DNA of 64,000 nucleotides, taken from Streptomyces sp. NBC_01439 (GTDB lineage: Bacteria; Actinomycetota; Actinomycetes; Streptomycetales; Streptomycetaceae). Of this stretch, positions 17,125-25,093 are shown in pieces. Numbering within the stretch: the stretch's first letter is position 1; every line of letters starts with the position of its first letter. The translations under genes and the position numbers were made by a program. The stretch spans positions 8,295,001 through 8,359,000 of the forward strand of contig NZ_CP109487.1 in NCBI RefSeq assembly GCF_036227605.1, in the 5' to 3' direction. The notes below the pieces were generated by a model. It made no database searches. It was given only the letters and a program-made list of their open reading frames with translations, and had not been told where the DNA came from.

Positions 17125-18162
17125 GTGATTGTCTGGATCAACGGCACGTTCAGCGCCGGAAAGACCAGCACGGCCCGCGAACTGACCGGAATCCTGCCGG
17201 ACAGCACCCTGTTCGACCCGGAGTTCATCGGCGACGCGCTGCGCGTGCTGCTGCCGCCCAAACGGCTGGCCGAGGTCACCGACTACCAGGACCTCCCGAG
17301 CTGGCGGCGGTTGGTGGTGGACACGGCCGCGGCGGTGCTCGCCGAAGTGGGCGGGGTGCTCGTCGTACCGATGACGCTGCTGCGCCAGGAGTACCGGGAT
17401 GAGATCTTCGGCGGGCTGGCGGCCCGGAGGATTCCGGTGCGGCACGTGCTGCTGGCTCCTGAGGAAACGATCCTTCGGGAGCGGATCGCGGCACGGCAGG
17501 AACCCGGGGAGCCCGCGGAGGTCGACCTCAGGTTCCGGCAGTGGGCGTACGACCACATCCCGGTCTACCAGCAGGCCCTCGACTGGCTGGCCGGCGACGC
17601 GCACGTCATCGACAACGGGACGCTGACTCCGCGGGAGACGGCGGACCGCATCGCGGAGGCCGTCCGTTCGGAGACGGCGAAGGTCTGCGACATCGTGCAG
17701 ACCCCGGAGCCCACCCGGGAGACGGTGGCGGCCGGGGTGCTGCTCTTCGACGAGCGGGACCGGGTGTTGCTGGTGGATCCGACGTACAAGGCGGGCTGGG
17801 AGTTCCCGGGCGGAGTCGTCGAAGCGGGCGAGGCGCCCGCGGGCGCGGGCGTACGGGAGGTCGCGGAGGAACTGGGCGTCGTACTGGAACGGACGCCCGG
17901 GCTGCTGGTGGTCGACTGGGAGTCGCCCCAGCCGCCCGGCTACGGCGGGCTGCGCCTGCTCTTCGACGGCGGCCGCCTCTCGGACGAGGCGACGGCCCGG
18001 CTCCGACTGCCCGGCCCGGAACTGCGGGCCTGGCGCTTCGTCACGGAGGCCGAGGCCGCCGGCATGCTCCCGGAGCACCGCTACGAACGCCTGCGCTGGG
18101 CCCTGCGCGCCCGCGAACGCGGCCGGCCCCTCTACCTGGAGGCGGGCGTTCCCACCGGCTGA
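17125..18162 (+). CDS. P-loop kinase-Nudix hydrolase fusion
   Basis: A 345-residue two-domain protein. Residues 1-~190 form a P-loop kinase-like domain with Walker A in WINGTFSAGKTSTAREL and a lid-like LRERIAARQEPGEP segment. Residues ~195-345 form a Nudix domain with the box GGVVEAGEAPAGAGVREV followed by AEELGV. One active site should phosphorylate or move a nucleotide-like substrate and the other hydrolyse a diphosphate. GTG 17125 follows GAGAGGGG; ATG 17107 is an alternative. The 3' end overlaps the TetR gene by 31 bp, and the stop lies in a 9-bp tandem repeat. Confidence 0.8.
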   Translation: MIVWINGTFSAGKTSTARELTGILPDSTLFDPEFIGDALRVLLPPKRLAEVTDYQDLPSWRRLVVDTAAAVLAEVGGVLVVPMTLLRQEYRDEIFGGLAARRIPVRHVLLAPEETILRERIAARQEPGEPAEVDLRFRQWAYDHIPVYQQALDWLAGDAHVIDNGTLTPRETADRIAEAVRSETAKVCDIVQTPEPTRETVAAGVLLFDERDRVLLVDPTYKAGWEFPGGVVEAGEAPAGAGVREVAEELGVVLERTPGLLVVDWESPQPPGYGGLRLLFDGGRLSDEATARLRLPGPELRAWRFVTEAEAAGMLPEHRYERLRWALRARERGRPLYLEAGVPTG

Positions 18163-18776
18163 TCCGGCTGATCCGGCTGATCCGGCTGGTCCGGCTGTCC
18201 TGTCGGACGCAGGGCGGCGGCGACGAGGCCTTCGAGGGCCTCGCGCGGCACGTCGCCACCATTGACCAGCCGGTCGAAGACCAGCCCGTCGATGCAGGTC
18301 AGCAGGGTGTGGGTGCGGTTCTCGAGGTCCGCCGCGCGCAGGCCGTGGCCGGTGAGGAACCGCCGGACGGCTCCGCGGCCGGCGTTCTCGCGCGGTACGA
18401 GGATCTCGCGCAGCTCCGGGTCCCGCACGCTCTCCACGGTGCAGGCGTACCGGGCGAGCGAGCGGCGGCGCCCCTCCCCGGTGAGCCGGCGGCGGGTGAG
18501 CACCACCATGCCGTCCACCAGTTCCCCGGCGGTGCGCAGGAGCGGGAGCTGCTCGGCCGTCGCCTGCAGCTCCACCTGATCGAGATGGACGAGCCGGGTC
18601 ACCAATGCCGTGAGCAGGGCGGCCCGGGTGCGGTAGTACGCCGACGTGGTGCCGGGTGGTACGGCCGCCCGGCGGTCGACCGCGCGGTGGGTCAGGCCGC
18701 GCATGCCCTCGTCGGCGAGTACGTCGAGAGCTGCGTCCGCAAGGAGGGTGCGCCGATCGGTAGCCATGGTTCCCAT
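18132..18776 (-). CDS. TetR/AcrR family regulator
   Basis: A 214-residue regulator with the TetR HTH near the start (LADAALDVLADEGMRGLTHR, then AAVPPGTTSAYYRTRAALL). The C-terminus ends in a Gln-Pro-Asp repeat encoded by the tandem repeat at 18155-18199. ATG 18776 is used; ATG 18767 is possible. It faces an FAD monooxygenase across two near-palindromic sites, a classic self-regulating pair in which the regulator represses both genes until a ligand binds. A related pair occurs at 49.3-51.2 kb. Confidence 0.9.
   Translation of the reverse strand: MGTMATDRRTLLADAALDVLADEGMRGLTHRAVDRRAAVPPGTTSAYYRTRAALLTALVTRLVHLDQVELQATAEQLPLLRTAGELVDGMVVLTRRRLTGEGRRRSLARYACTVESVRDPELREILVPRENAGRGAVRRFLTGHGLRAADLENRTHTLLTCIDGLVFDRLVNGGDVPREALEGLVAAALRPTGQPDQPDQPDQPDQPVGTPASR
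18155..18199. repeat. Tandem 9-bp repeat CCGGCTGAT
   Basis: Three exact CCGGCTGAT units (18155-18181) are followed by two degenerate ones. It spans the stop of the kinase-Nudix gene and encodes the Gln-Pro-Asp repeats at the C-terminus of the TetR protein on the other strand. Confidence 0.8.
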
Positions 18777-18783
18777 GGTCTCT

Positions 18784-18799
18784 TTCTACACCTGTAGTA
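18784..18799. promoter_or_regulatory. TetR-type operator, copy 1
   Basis: TTCTACA-CC-TGTAGTA: two 7-bp half-sites with one mismatch and a 2-bp centre, eight bases upstream of the TetR start. Confidence 0.7.
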
Positions 18800-18828
18800 A
18801 CCCCGTGGTGGCTCGGGTAGAGCCGATC

Positions 18829-18844
18829 TTCTACAGGTGTAGAA
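18829..18844. promoter_or_regulatory. TetR-type operator, copy 2
   Basis: TTCTACA-GG-TGTAGAA: perfect 7-bp half-sites with a 2-bp centre, the same site as copy 1 in inverted orientation, 45 bp away centre to centre and just before the monooxygenase RBS. Binding would cover both promoters. Confidence 0.75.
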
Positions 18845-18858
18845 GGGGTAGGTTCGAC

Positions 18859-20016
18859 ATGGGCCGTACGGCAGTGGTCGTCGGAGGGGGCATCGGCGGG
18901 CTGGCCGCCGCGATCGGTCTGCGCCGCATCGGCTGGGAGGTGACGGTCGTCGAGCGCGCCAGCGTGCTGGACGACGCGGGCGCGGGCATCTCGCTGGCCG
19001 CCAACGGTCTACGGGCCCTGGACGAACTCGGCGTCGGCGAGGCGGTGCGGGAAGCCTCGCGAGGCCAGTACACCGGTGGCACCCGCACGCCCGGAGGCAG
19101 TTGGCTGGCCCGGATGGACGGCGCGGAGCTGGAACGGGCCGTGGGTACTCCGATCATGGGCATCCCCCGCGCCACCCTGCACCGGCTGCTGCGCGCGGCC
19201 CTGCCCACCGGGACGCTCCTCACCGGCGCCGAGGCGGGCCCCGTGTCGCAGATCGACCTCGGGACCGTCCGGGTCGTCCGGGGCGGCACGGCCCTGGACG
19301 CCGACCTCGTGGTGGCGGCCGACAGCGTCGGCAGCGCGATCCGCGGCCGACTCTTTCCGGCCCACCCGGGACCGGTCCACAGCGGCTCGGCGGTACTGCG
19401 CGCCATTACCGCGGGGCCGCTCGCACTGCGCACCGACTTCGAGCTGACCTGGGGGCACGGCGCCGAGTTCGGGCACATCGCCTTCCCCGACGGCCGGGCC
19501 GAGTGGCACGCGGTGCTCGGCCTCCCCCGAGGAACGCGGTTCGCCGACCCGCTGGCCGAACTGCGCCGGCGGTTCCACGACTGGCACGACCCGATCCCTG
19601 CACTGCTCGACGCGACCCGGCCCGAGGCCGTACTGCACCACGACGTCAGCGAACTCCGCACGCCGCTCCCGTCGTACGCGATCGGCCGGATCGCGCTCGT
19701 CGGTGACGCGGCGCACGCGATGACCCCGAACCTCGGGCAGGGCGCCTGCCAGGCACTGGAGGACGCAGTCACCCTGGCCGCCGCGCTCACCACCGAACCC
19801 ACCGTCGAGGCGGCGCTGGTCCGCTACGACGCCGAACGCCGACCGCGCAGCCAGGCGGTCGCCAAGGCCGCACGACAAGCCGGACGGATGGGCCAGCAGC
19901 TGGCCCACCCGCTGGCGGTCGCACTGCGCAACACCGCGATGCGGCTGACCCCCTCCCGCACCTCCGTGCGCATGATCCTCCGGCACCACGCCTGGGAACC
20001 ACCGGCACTGGGCTGA
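18859..20016 (+). CDS. FAD-dependent monooxygenase (first copy)
   Basis: A 385-residue class A flavoprotein monooxygenase. It shows the N-terminal FAD fold TAVVVGGGIGGLAAAIGLRR, an Arg-containing VVERA strand end, and the GD motif ALVGDAAHAMTPNLGQGACQ. These NAD(P)H enzymes hydroxylate aromatic or polyketide substrates and some inactivate antibiotics; the substrate is not readable. ATG 18859 has a purine-rich AGAAGGGG upstream. It is divergent from a TetR regulator that probably controls it, and is related to the protein at 50.0-51.2 kb. Confidence 0.9.
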   Translation: MGRTAVVVGGGIGGLAAAIGLRRIGWEVTVVERASVLDDAGAGISLAANGLRALDELGVGEAVREASRGQYTGGTRTPGGSWLARMDGAELERAVGTPIMGIPRATLHRLLRAALPTGTLLTGAEAGPVSQIDLGTVRVVRGGTALDADLVVAADSVGSAIRGRLFPAHPGPVHSGSAVLRAITAGPLALRTDFELTWGHGAEFGHIAFPDGRAEWHAVLGLPRGTRFADPLAELRRRFHDWHDPIPALLDATRPEAVLHHDVSELRTPLPSYAIGRIALVGDAAHAMTPNLGQGACQALEDAVTLAAALTTEPTVEAALVRYDAERRPRSQAVAKAARQAGRMGQQLAHPLAVALRNTAMRLTPSRTSVRMILRHHAWEPPALG

Positions 20017-20063
20017 CCCCGAGGGCCCGCCGGGAGCGCGCGGACGGCCCCCGGAGCCGGACC

Positions 20064-20765
20064 TCAGCCGGTCGCCGCCGCCTCGTGCGCCGTCTTGGCG
20101 AGGGCCTCCGCCGTGTTCTCCGTCAGGGGATCACCATGGCCGAAGCAGGCGATCGACGGGGCGAGCGCGGCCAGACGCCGGAAGGTGGTGATCGCCCGGG
20201 CGCGGTCCACGTTGAAGACGCCCAACATCAACGGGCCGACGGCGGCGACGCAGTCGCCCGTGAACAGCACGCCGTGGTGCGGGAGGTGGATCCCGATGCT
20301 GCCGTCCGTGTGACCGGGGGCGTGGACGACGTACGCCCCGTCCCCGAAGCCCAGCGCCTCCCCGTCCTCCACCTCGTGGTCGACCCGGGTGGGCGGTGCC
20401 TCGGGGACGGTCAGAGCGTGCGCGTACAGCGGTATCTCCCAGTCCAGCAGCACCGGTTCGGGCACCGGCCGCTCGCCCCGGATCACCGGCGCGTCCAGGC
20501 GGTGCGCCAGCACCCGCGCGCTCCAGCGGGCGGCGAGCTCGCCCGCCGCCCCGACGTGGTCGCCATGGCAGTGCGTGAGGACGATCCGCTCCAGCCGCTC
20601 GGGCGCCAGCCCGAGAGAACGGATCGCCTGCTCGATCAGGTCGGCGGATCCGGCATGGCCCGCGTCGATCAGGGTGAGGGCTTCACCGTCCTGCCAGAGG
20701 TAGGCCTGGCCGATGGGGAAGCGGAGCATGTGGAGCCGGTTCGGCAGTACTTCGACAAGATCCAT
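20064..20765 (-). CDS. MBL fold metallo-hydrolase
   Basis: A 233-residue metallo-beta-lactamase-fold hydrolase. It shows the metal motif LTHCHGDHVGAAGELA near residue 65, further ligands in VHAPGHTDGSIGIHLP and LFTGDCVAAVGP, and a final His in CFGHGDPL. There is no signal peptide, so it is a cytoplasmic hydrolase of thioester, lactone or similar substrates. It is convergent with the monooxygenase gene and preceded, on its own strand, by two large hairpins that separate it from the M20 peptidase gene. Confidence 0.85.
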   Translation of the reverse strand: MDLVEVLPNRLHMLRFPIGQAYLWQDGEALTLIDAGHAGSADLIEQAIRSLGLAPERLERIVLTHCHGDHVGAAGELAARWSARVLAHRLDAPVIRGERPVPEPVLLDWEIPLYAHALTVPEAPPTRVDHEVEDGEALGFGDGAYVVHAPGHTDGSIGIHLPHHGVLFTGDCVAAVGPLMLGVFNVDRARAITTFRRLAALAPSIACFGHGDPLTENTAEALAKTAHEAAATG

Positions 20766-20821
20766 ACGCCGAACGTACGACCGTCCGCCCGCCGTGTGCG
20801 GCCGAGTTCACCGGGAGCGCA

Positions 20822-20854
20822 GTACGCCCAGGGCGCACTGCGCCCTGGGCGTAC
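20822..20854. repeat. 33-bp perfect palindrome upstream of the MBL gene
   Basis: Two 16-bp arms (20822-20837 and 20839-20854) are exact complements around one centre base. It lies 57 bp upstream of the MBL start on the minus strand, next to a second hairpin. It could be a terminator, an operator or both. Confidence 0.8.
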
Positions 20855-20885
20855 ACGAGGCGGTCGGCCGGTACCGCCCGCACGG

Positions 20886-20926
20886 GGTGTCTTGTCGATC
20901 GGGCCGGGCTCGATCGACAAGACACC
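20886..20926 (-). terminator. 16-bp perfect hairpin after the M20 peptidase gene
   Basis: The arms 20886-20901 and 20911-20926 (starting GGTGTCTTGTCG) are exact complements with a nine-base loop. On the minus strand it begins about nine bases after the peptidase stop codon, as expected for a terminator. Confidence 0.7.
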
Positions 20927-20934
20927 TCGAGGGG

Positions 20935-22299
20935 TCAGGCGCGCTTGGACTCCGCATAGTTGACGAGGAAGAGGGCCTCCGCCACCGACAGGCGCTCCAG
21001 CTCCTCGGGCGACACGCTCTCGTTGACCGCGTGGATCTGCGCTTCCGGTTCGCTCAGCCCGATCAGCAGCATCTCCGCCTCCGGGTACAGGGACGTCAGC
21101 GTGTTGCACAGCGGGATCGACCCGCCCATGCCGCTGATCTGCATCTCCTGGCCGGGATAGGCGGCTTCCAGGGCCGCGCGCATCGACGCGTACGCCGGAC
21201 TGTCGGTGTCCGCCCGGAACGGCTGGCCCTGTCCGACGACCTCGAGTTCGAGGCGCGCCTTCCACGGGGTGTGTGCCGCCAGGTGCGCCTGCAGCAGCTT
21301 GACGGCCGCGGCGGTGTCCACACCCGGCGGCACCCGCAGGCTGATCAGAGCGCCGGCGCTCGCGTGCACCGACGGCGTCGCGCCGACCACCGGCGGGCAG
21401 TCGATGCCGAGCACCGTGACGGCCGGGCGGGCCCACAGCCGGTCCGCGATCGTGCCCCCGCCGATGAGCTCGACCCCGTCCAGCACCTTCGCGTCGGCGC
21501 GGAAGTCCGCCTCCGGGTACTGCAGGCCGTCCCACACCTCGTCCGAAGCCAGCCCGTCCACGGTCGTCGAACCGTCCGCCGTGCGCAGCGAGTCGAGTAC
21601 GCGGATCAGCGCGGCCAGCGCGTCGGGGGCGGCGCCGCCGAACATGCCCGAGTGCAGGTTGCCGCCCAGCGTGTCGATCTTCACCTTGACCAGACACATG
21701 CCGCGCAGGGTGGCCGTCACCGTCGGCAGGCCGAGGCGGAAGTTGCCCGCGTCACCGATGAGGATGGTGTCGGCGGCCAGCAGCTCCGGGTGCGCCTCGG
21801 CGTACTGCTGGAGGCCGCCGGTGCCCTGCTCCTCCGAGCCCTCGACGATCACCTTCACGCCCACCGGTACGCCGCCGTTGGCCTTCAGCGCGCGCAGCGC
21901 CAGCAGGTGCATGATGAACCCGCCCTTGCAGTCGGCCGAGCCGCGCCCGTACCAGCGGCCGTCGCGCTCGGTCAGCTCGAAGGCGGGGGAGGTCCAGGCC
22001 GCGTCATCGAGCGGCGGCTGGACGTCGTAGTGCGCGTAGAGCAGAACGGTCGGCGCGCCCTCGGGGCCGGGCAGGAAGCCGTAGACCGACTGGGTGCCGT
22101 CGGGGGTGTCGAGCAGCGCCACGTCCTGGAAGCCCTCGACGCGCAGCGCGTCGGCCACCCAGTTCGCGGCGGCATCGCTCTCGCTCTTGGGGAACTGCGC
22201 CCAGTCCGCCACCGACTGGAAGGCCACCAGCTCGGTCAGCTCCTGCTTGGCGCGGGGCATCAGCGAGGCGATGGTCTCGGCGATCGGATTCTGGGACAT
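20935..22299 (-). CDS. M20 family dipeptidase
   Basis: A 454-residue zinc peptidase of the M20 family (carnosinase/CNDP-like dipeptidases). Metal ligands appear in LLYAHYDVQPPLDD and RGSADCKGGFIMHLLAL, then the general base region VIVEGSEEQGTGGL, with the lid domain inserted at GGNLHSGMFGG. The C-terminal His is in AQIHAVNESVSPEEL. It should hydrolyse dipeptides in the cytoplasm. ATG 22299 has AAAGGAG eight bases upstream on the minus strand, better than the ATG at 22350. Confidence 0.92.
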   Translation of the reverse strand: MSQNPIAETIASLMPRAKQELTELVAFQSVADWAQFPKSESDAAANWVADALRVEGFQDVALLDTPDGTQSVYGFLPGPEGAPTVLLYAHYDVQPPLDDAAWTSPAFELTERDGRWYGRGSADCKGGFIMHLLALRALKANGGVPVGVKVIVEGSEEQGTGGLQQYAEAHPELLAADTILIGDAGNFRLGLPTVTATLRGMCLVKVKIDTLGGNLHSGMFGGAAPDALAALIRVLDSLRTADGSTTVDGLASDEVWDGLQYPEADFRADAKVLDGVELIGGGTIADRLWARPAVTVLGIDCPPVVGATPSVHASAGALISLRVPPGVDTAAAVKLLQAHLAAHTPWKARLELEVVGQGQPFRADTDSPAYASMRAALEAAYPGQEMQISGMGGSIPLCNTLTSLYPEAEMLLIGLSEPEAQIHAVNESVSPEELERLSVAEALFLVNYAESKRA

Positions 22300-22480
22300 G
22301 GGCACGCTCCTTTTGGGTGCGACGTTGTTCTCCGTGTACGCCGCCCGCATCCGCGGGGTGTGCGTATGCCGGGTACGGCGAAAGGCAGTCTTGATCCTCG
22401 CACAGCGAGACGGGGCGGTCTCTCGCCGTAGGATTTCCCCGGCATCGGAGCAACCGGGTGATCAGGAGCAGCAACACATC

Positions 22481-23887
22481 GTGAGCAGCGACGACGACGT
22501 ACGCGACGCAGACGCAGGCATGGACGCGGGCGCAGGCGAAAGCGTGGACGCGGGCGCAGACGCAGGCGTGGACGCGGGCGCAGACGCAGGCGCAGGCGTG
22601 GACGCGGGCGCAGACGCAGGCGAGGGCACGGGGCGGGACGCCCAGCGGGCGGGCGACGAGGCGGTCGGGGAGACCGGCGAGGTGTGGGACGTGGTCGTGG
22701 TGGGGGCGGGACCTGCCGGGTCCTCGGCCGCGTACGCGGCGGCGACGGCCGGGCGGCGCGTCCTGCTGCTGGAGAAGGCCGAGCTGCCCCGCTACAAGAC
22801 GTGCGGCGGGGGCATCATCGGCCCCTCGCGCGACGCCCTGCCCCCGGGCTTCGTGCTGCCCCTCAAGGACCGCATCCACGCGGTCACCTTCTCGATGGAC
22901 GGGAAGCTGACCCGCACCCGGCGCTCGAAGCACATGCTGTTCGGGCTCATCAACCGCCCCGAGTTCGACGCCGGCCTGGTCGCCGAGGCGGAGAAGGCGG
23001 GTGCCACCGTCCGGACGGGTACGGCCGTGGCCCGCGTCGAACAGCACGGGGCGGCCGTTCCCGACCGACGCACCGTCGCCGTGGTCCTCGCCGACGGCGA
23101 GACCGTGCTGGCCCGCGCGGTGGTCGGCGCGGACGGCAGCGCGAGCCGGATCGGTGCGCACGTCGGGGTGGAGATGGACCAGGTGGACCTGGGCCTGGAG
23201 GCGGAGATCCCCGTCCCCGAGACGGTCGCCGAGGACTGGAAGGGGCGGGTGCTGATCGACTGGGGCCCGCTGCCCGGCAGTTACGGCTGGGTCTTCCCCA
23301 AGGGCGACACCCTGACCGTCGGCGTCATCTCGGCCAAGGGCGAGGGCGCCGCGACCAAGCGCTACCTGGACGACTTCATCGCCCGGCTCGGACTCGCCGG
23401 CTTCGAACCGGCCGTCTCCTCCGGGCACCTGACCCGCTGCCGCAAGCCCGATTCGCCGCTCTCGCGCGGCCGGGTGCTGGTGGCGGGTGACGCGGCCGGA
23501 CTCCTGGAGCCGTGGACCCGGGAGGGCATCTCCTTCGCGCTGCGCTCCGGGCGGCTGGCAGGGGAGTGGGCTGTGAAGATCTCCGAGGCGCAGGACGCCG
23601 TGGACGCCCGCCGCCAGGCCCTCAACTACGCCTTCGCGGTGAAGGCCGGGCTGGGTGTGGAGATGGGGGTCGGCAAGCGGATGCTGAACCTCTTCGAGGT
23701 GCGGCCGCGGATGCTGCACGCGGCGATCACCGGCTTCGGTCCGGCGTGGCGGGCGTTCGCCCGGATCACGCGGGGCTCGATGACGTTGGCCGAGCTGGTG
23801 CGTACGTACCCGTTGGCCCGCAAGGCGCTGCACATGATGGACGCCCGGCAGGCGGCAGCGGCCCGCAGCGGCGGCGGCCGGGGCTAG
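22481..23887 (+). CDS. Geranylgeranyl reductase family FAD protein with repeat tail
   Basis: A 468-residue flavoprotein. After the tail comes VVVVGAGPAGSSAAYAAAT (FAD), the family's KTCGGGI motif in LPRYKTCGGGIIGPSRD, and VLVAGDAAGLLEPWTREGIS. This family saturates isoprenoid chains, for example of menaquinone or lipids, or oxidises other hydrophobic substrates. The first ~65 residues are a low-complexity Asp-Ala-Gly repeat from a 12-18-bp DNA repeat (about 22518-22620), absent from usual members. GTG 22481 has AGGAG 12 bases away. A long perfect hairpin follows the stop. Confidence 0.88.
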   Translation: MSSDDDVRDADAGMDAGAGESVDAGADAGVDAGADAGAGVDAGADAGEGTGRDAQRAGDEAVGETGEVWDVVVVGAGPAGSSAAYAAATAGRRVLLLEKAELPRYKTCGGGIIGPSRDALPPGFVLPLKDRIHAVTFSMDGKLTRTRRSKHMLFGLINRPEFDAGLVAEAEKAGATVRTGTAVARVEQHGAAVPDRRTVAVVLADGETVLARAVVGADGSASRIGAHVGVEMDQVDLGLEAEIPVPETVAEDWKGRVLIDWGPLPGSYGWVFPKGDTLTVGVISAKGEGAATKRYLDDFIARLGLAGFEPAVSSGHLTRCRKPDSPLSRGRVLVAGDAAGLLEPWTREGISFALRSGRLAGEWAVKISEAQDAVDARRQALNYAFAVKAGLGVEMGVGKRMLNLFEVRPRMLHAAITGFGPAWRAFARITRGSMTLAELVRTYPLARKALHMMDARQAAAARSGGGRG

Positions 23888-23895
23888 GTCCTGTC

Positions 23896-23956
23896 GGCCG
23901 TCTCTTCCGGATCTTGCCGGACGCCGCGGGCGAGGCAAGATCCGGAAGAGACGGCC
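23896..23956 (+). terminator. 23-bp perfect stem after the reductase gene
   Basis: The arms 23896-23918 and 23934-23956 are exact 23-bp complements around a 15-base loop, starting nine bases after the reductase stop. It is the longest perfect stem seen in the window. Confidence 0.8.
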
Positions 23957-23964
23957 CAGGGGGG

Positions 23965-24393
23965 GTGCGCGGGGACGGCGGGGGCACGGACGGCGGTCCC
24001 GACTGGCGGGGCGGTTCGAACCTCCTCGGGGTGGACCGGCCGGAGGTCGTCCTCGCGGCGTTCCGGCGCGGCGAGCCGAACGTCGGGGCGGCGGTGATCG
24101 GGCTCGCCCTCCACCACGCCGACCCCGAGGTCGTGCTCCGCTTGGTCGCGAGGGCGCTGGAGTCGGCGGACCGGGAGGTCCGCCAGCAGGGGGTCATCGC
24201 CCTGGCGTACGTCGCTCGGCTCCACCGCACCGTGGACCGGCGCTGTCTGGAACTGCTGCGCGACTGCCCGCGGGGCAACGAGGCCGACGACGACCTGTGG
24301 TCCTTCGTACCGCACCGGGAGCTGCCGCTCTGGCTGTGGCGGCACCACCTGTGGGAGCGGTTGGTGGAGCGGCTGCGCCGGCCGTTCGACTGA
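23965..24393 (+). CDS. Small HEAT-repeat-like protein
   Basis: A 142-residue soluble protein rich in helices. Two or three HEAT-like units are suggested: RPEVVLAAFRRGEPNVGAAV, ADPEVVLRLVARALESADRE and VRQQGVIALAYVARLHRTVD. The C-terminus is Trp- and Arg-rich (LPLWLWRHHLWERLVERLRR). Function unknown; such folds usually bind other proteins. GTG 23965 is the first plausible start; a GTG near 24029 is possible. It starts nine bases after the hairpin that ends the reductase gene. Confidence 0.6.
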   Translation: MRGDGGGTDGGPDWRGGSNLLGVDRPEVVLAAFRRGEPNVGAAVIGLALHHADPEVVLRLVARALESADREVRQQGVIALAYVARLHRTVDRRCLELLRDCPRGNEADDDLWSFVPHRELPLWLWRHHLWERLVERLRRPFD

Positions 24394-24478
24394 GCGACAG
24401 GCCGGTACGGGCGGGGCGGTCGCCGTCCGGCCGGCCGCCTTCCTCAGCGGCCGCCGGGCGCGAGCCGCCGGGCGCGGG

Positions 24479-24937
24479 TCAGCCGGATACCGTGATCCGG
24501 AAGACCGGGTGGTCACCGGCGGCCGCCTGCAGTTCGGCGTCGGGGGACTTGGCGGTGACGCCCTGGAAGAAGCGGTTGACCTCCCAGCCCCACTTCTCCA
24601 GGTAGGCGCGCATGATGTCGGCCTTCTGCACCGGGTCGGTGATCTCGGTGACGGTGAACGTGCGCACCTTGCGCCCCACGCGCAGCTCGCCGCCGCCCGC
24701 CACCCGCATGTTGCGGACCCACTGGGAGTGGCCGCGGGCCGAGACCAGGTACTGGGCGCCCTCGTAGGTGTGCGGGTTGACGGGGATCCGCTGCATCTCG
24801 CCGGACTTGCGGCCGCGCACCGACAGCTCGGCGGTGCCGGCCAGGCTGATGCCGAAGCGGGCCAGCTTGCCGAAGAGCGAGTTGAAACGGGTCTCGAACC
24901 GAGTGGCCTGGACGTAGTACGGGGTGGGCGCGTTCAT
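24479..24937 (-). CDS. Nitroreductase/deazaflavin (F420)-dependent oxidoreductase
   Basis: A 152-residue protein of the Ddn-like deazaflavin-dependent nitroreductase family: TAELSVRGRKSGEMQRIPVN, then GAQYLVSARGHSQWVRNMRV, which contacts F420. Family members use reduced F420 to reduce nitroimidazoles, quinones or enones. ATG 24937 has GGAGG about six bases upstream on the minus strand; a longer frame to 25048 would run through operator sequences. It is divergent from a TetR regulator, with three palindromes in the gap, so it is probably that regulator's target. Confidence 0.85.
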   Translation of the reverse strand: MNAPTPYYVQATRFETRFNSLFGKLARFGISLAGTAELSVRGRKSGEMQRIPVNPHTYEGAQYLVSARGHSQWVRNMRVAGGGELRVGRKVRTFTVTEITDPVQKADIMRAYLEKWGWEVNRFFQGVTAKSPDAELQAAAGDHPVFRITVSG

Positions 24938-24966
24938 CGTGACCTCCGGGCCGCTTTCCTCATTGA

Positions 24967-25032
24967 GAGAGCACTGCTCTCGCTTGAGAGCAGTGTGCAC
25001 GGATCGCCGCACCAAAACAAGAGCAGTGCTCT
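24967..25032. promoter_or_regulatory. Three TetR-type palindromes in the divergent gap
   Basis: GAGAGCA-C-TGCTCTC (24967-24981) is a perfect palindrome about a centre base. GAGAGCA-G-TGTGCAC (24986-25000) is a weaker copy 19 bp on. AGAGCA-G-TGCTCT (25020-25032) is a perfect 6-bp version. They lie between the Ddn-like gene and the TetR gene and probably bind that TetR protein. Confidence 0.75.
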
Positions 25033-25093
25033 GAAAATGGAGCGACAATCTGTTTCCTGGGCGGTGCTCCGTTCGCGTGGCAGACTGACCGGC

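Noticed and set aside
16042..18162. A 706-codon plus-strand frame upstream of the kinase-Nudix gene
   Set aside because: The first ~360 codons are antisense to the LacI gene. The real start has an RBS at 17125.
22518..22620. Possible CRISPR array or VNTR in the DNA encoding the Asp-Ala-Gly stretch
   Set aside because: The units are 12-18 bp, directly adjacent and in frame, with no spacers; it is a coding repeat.
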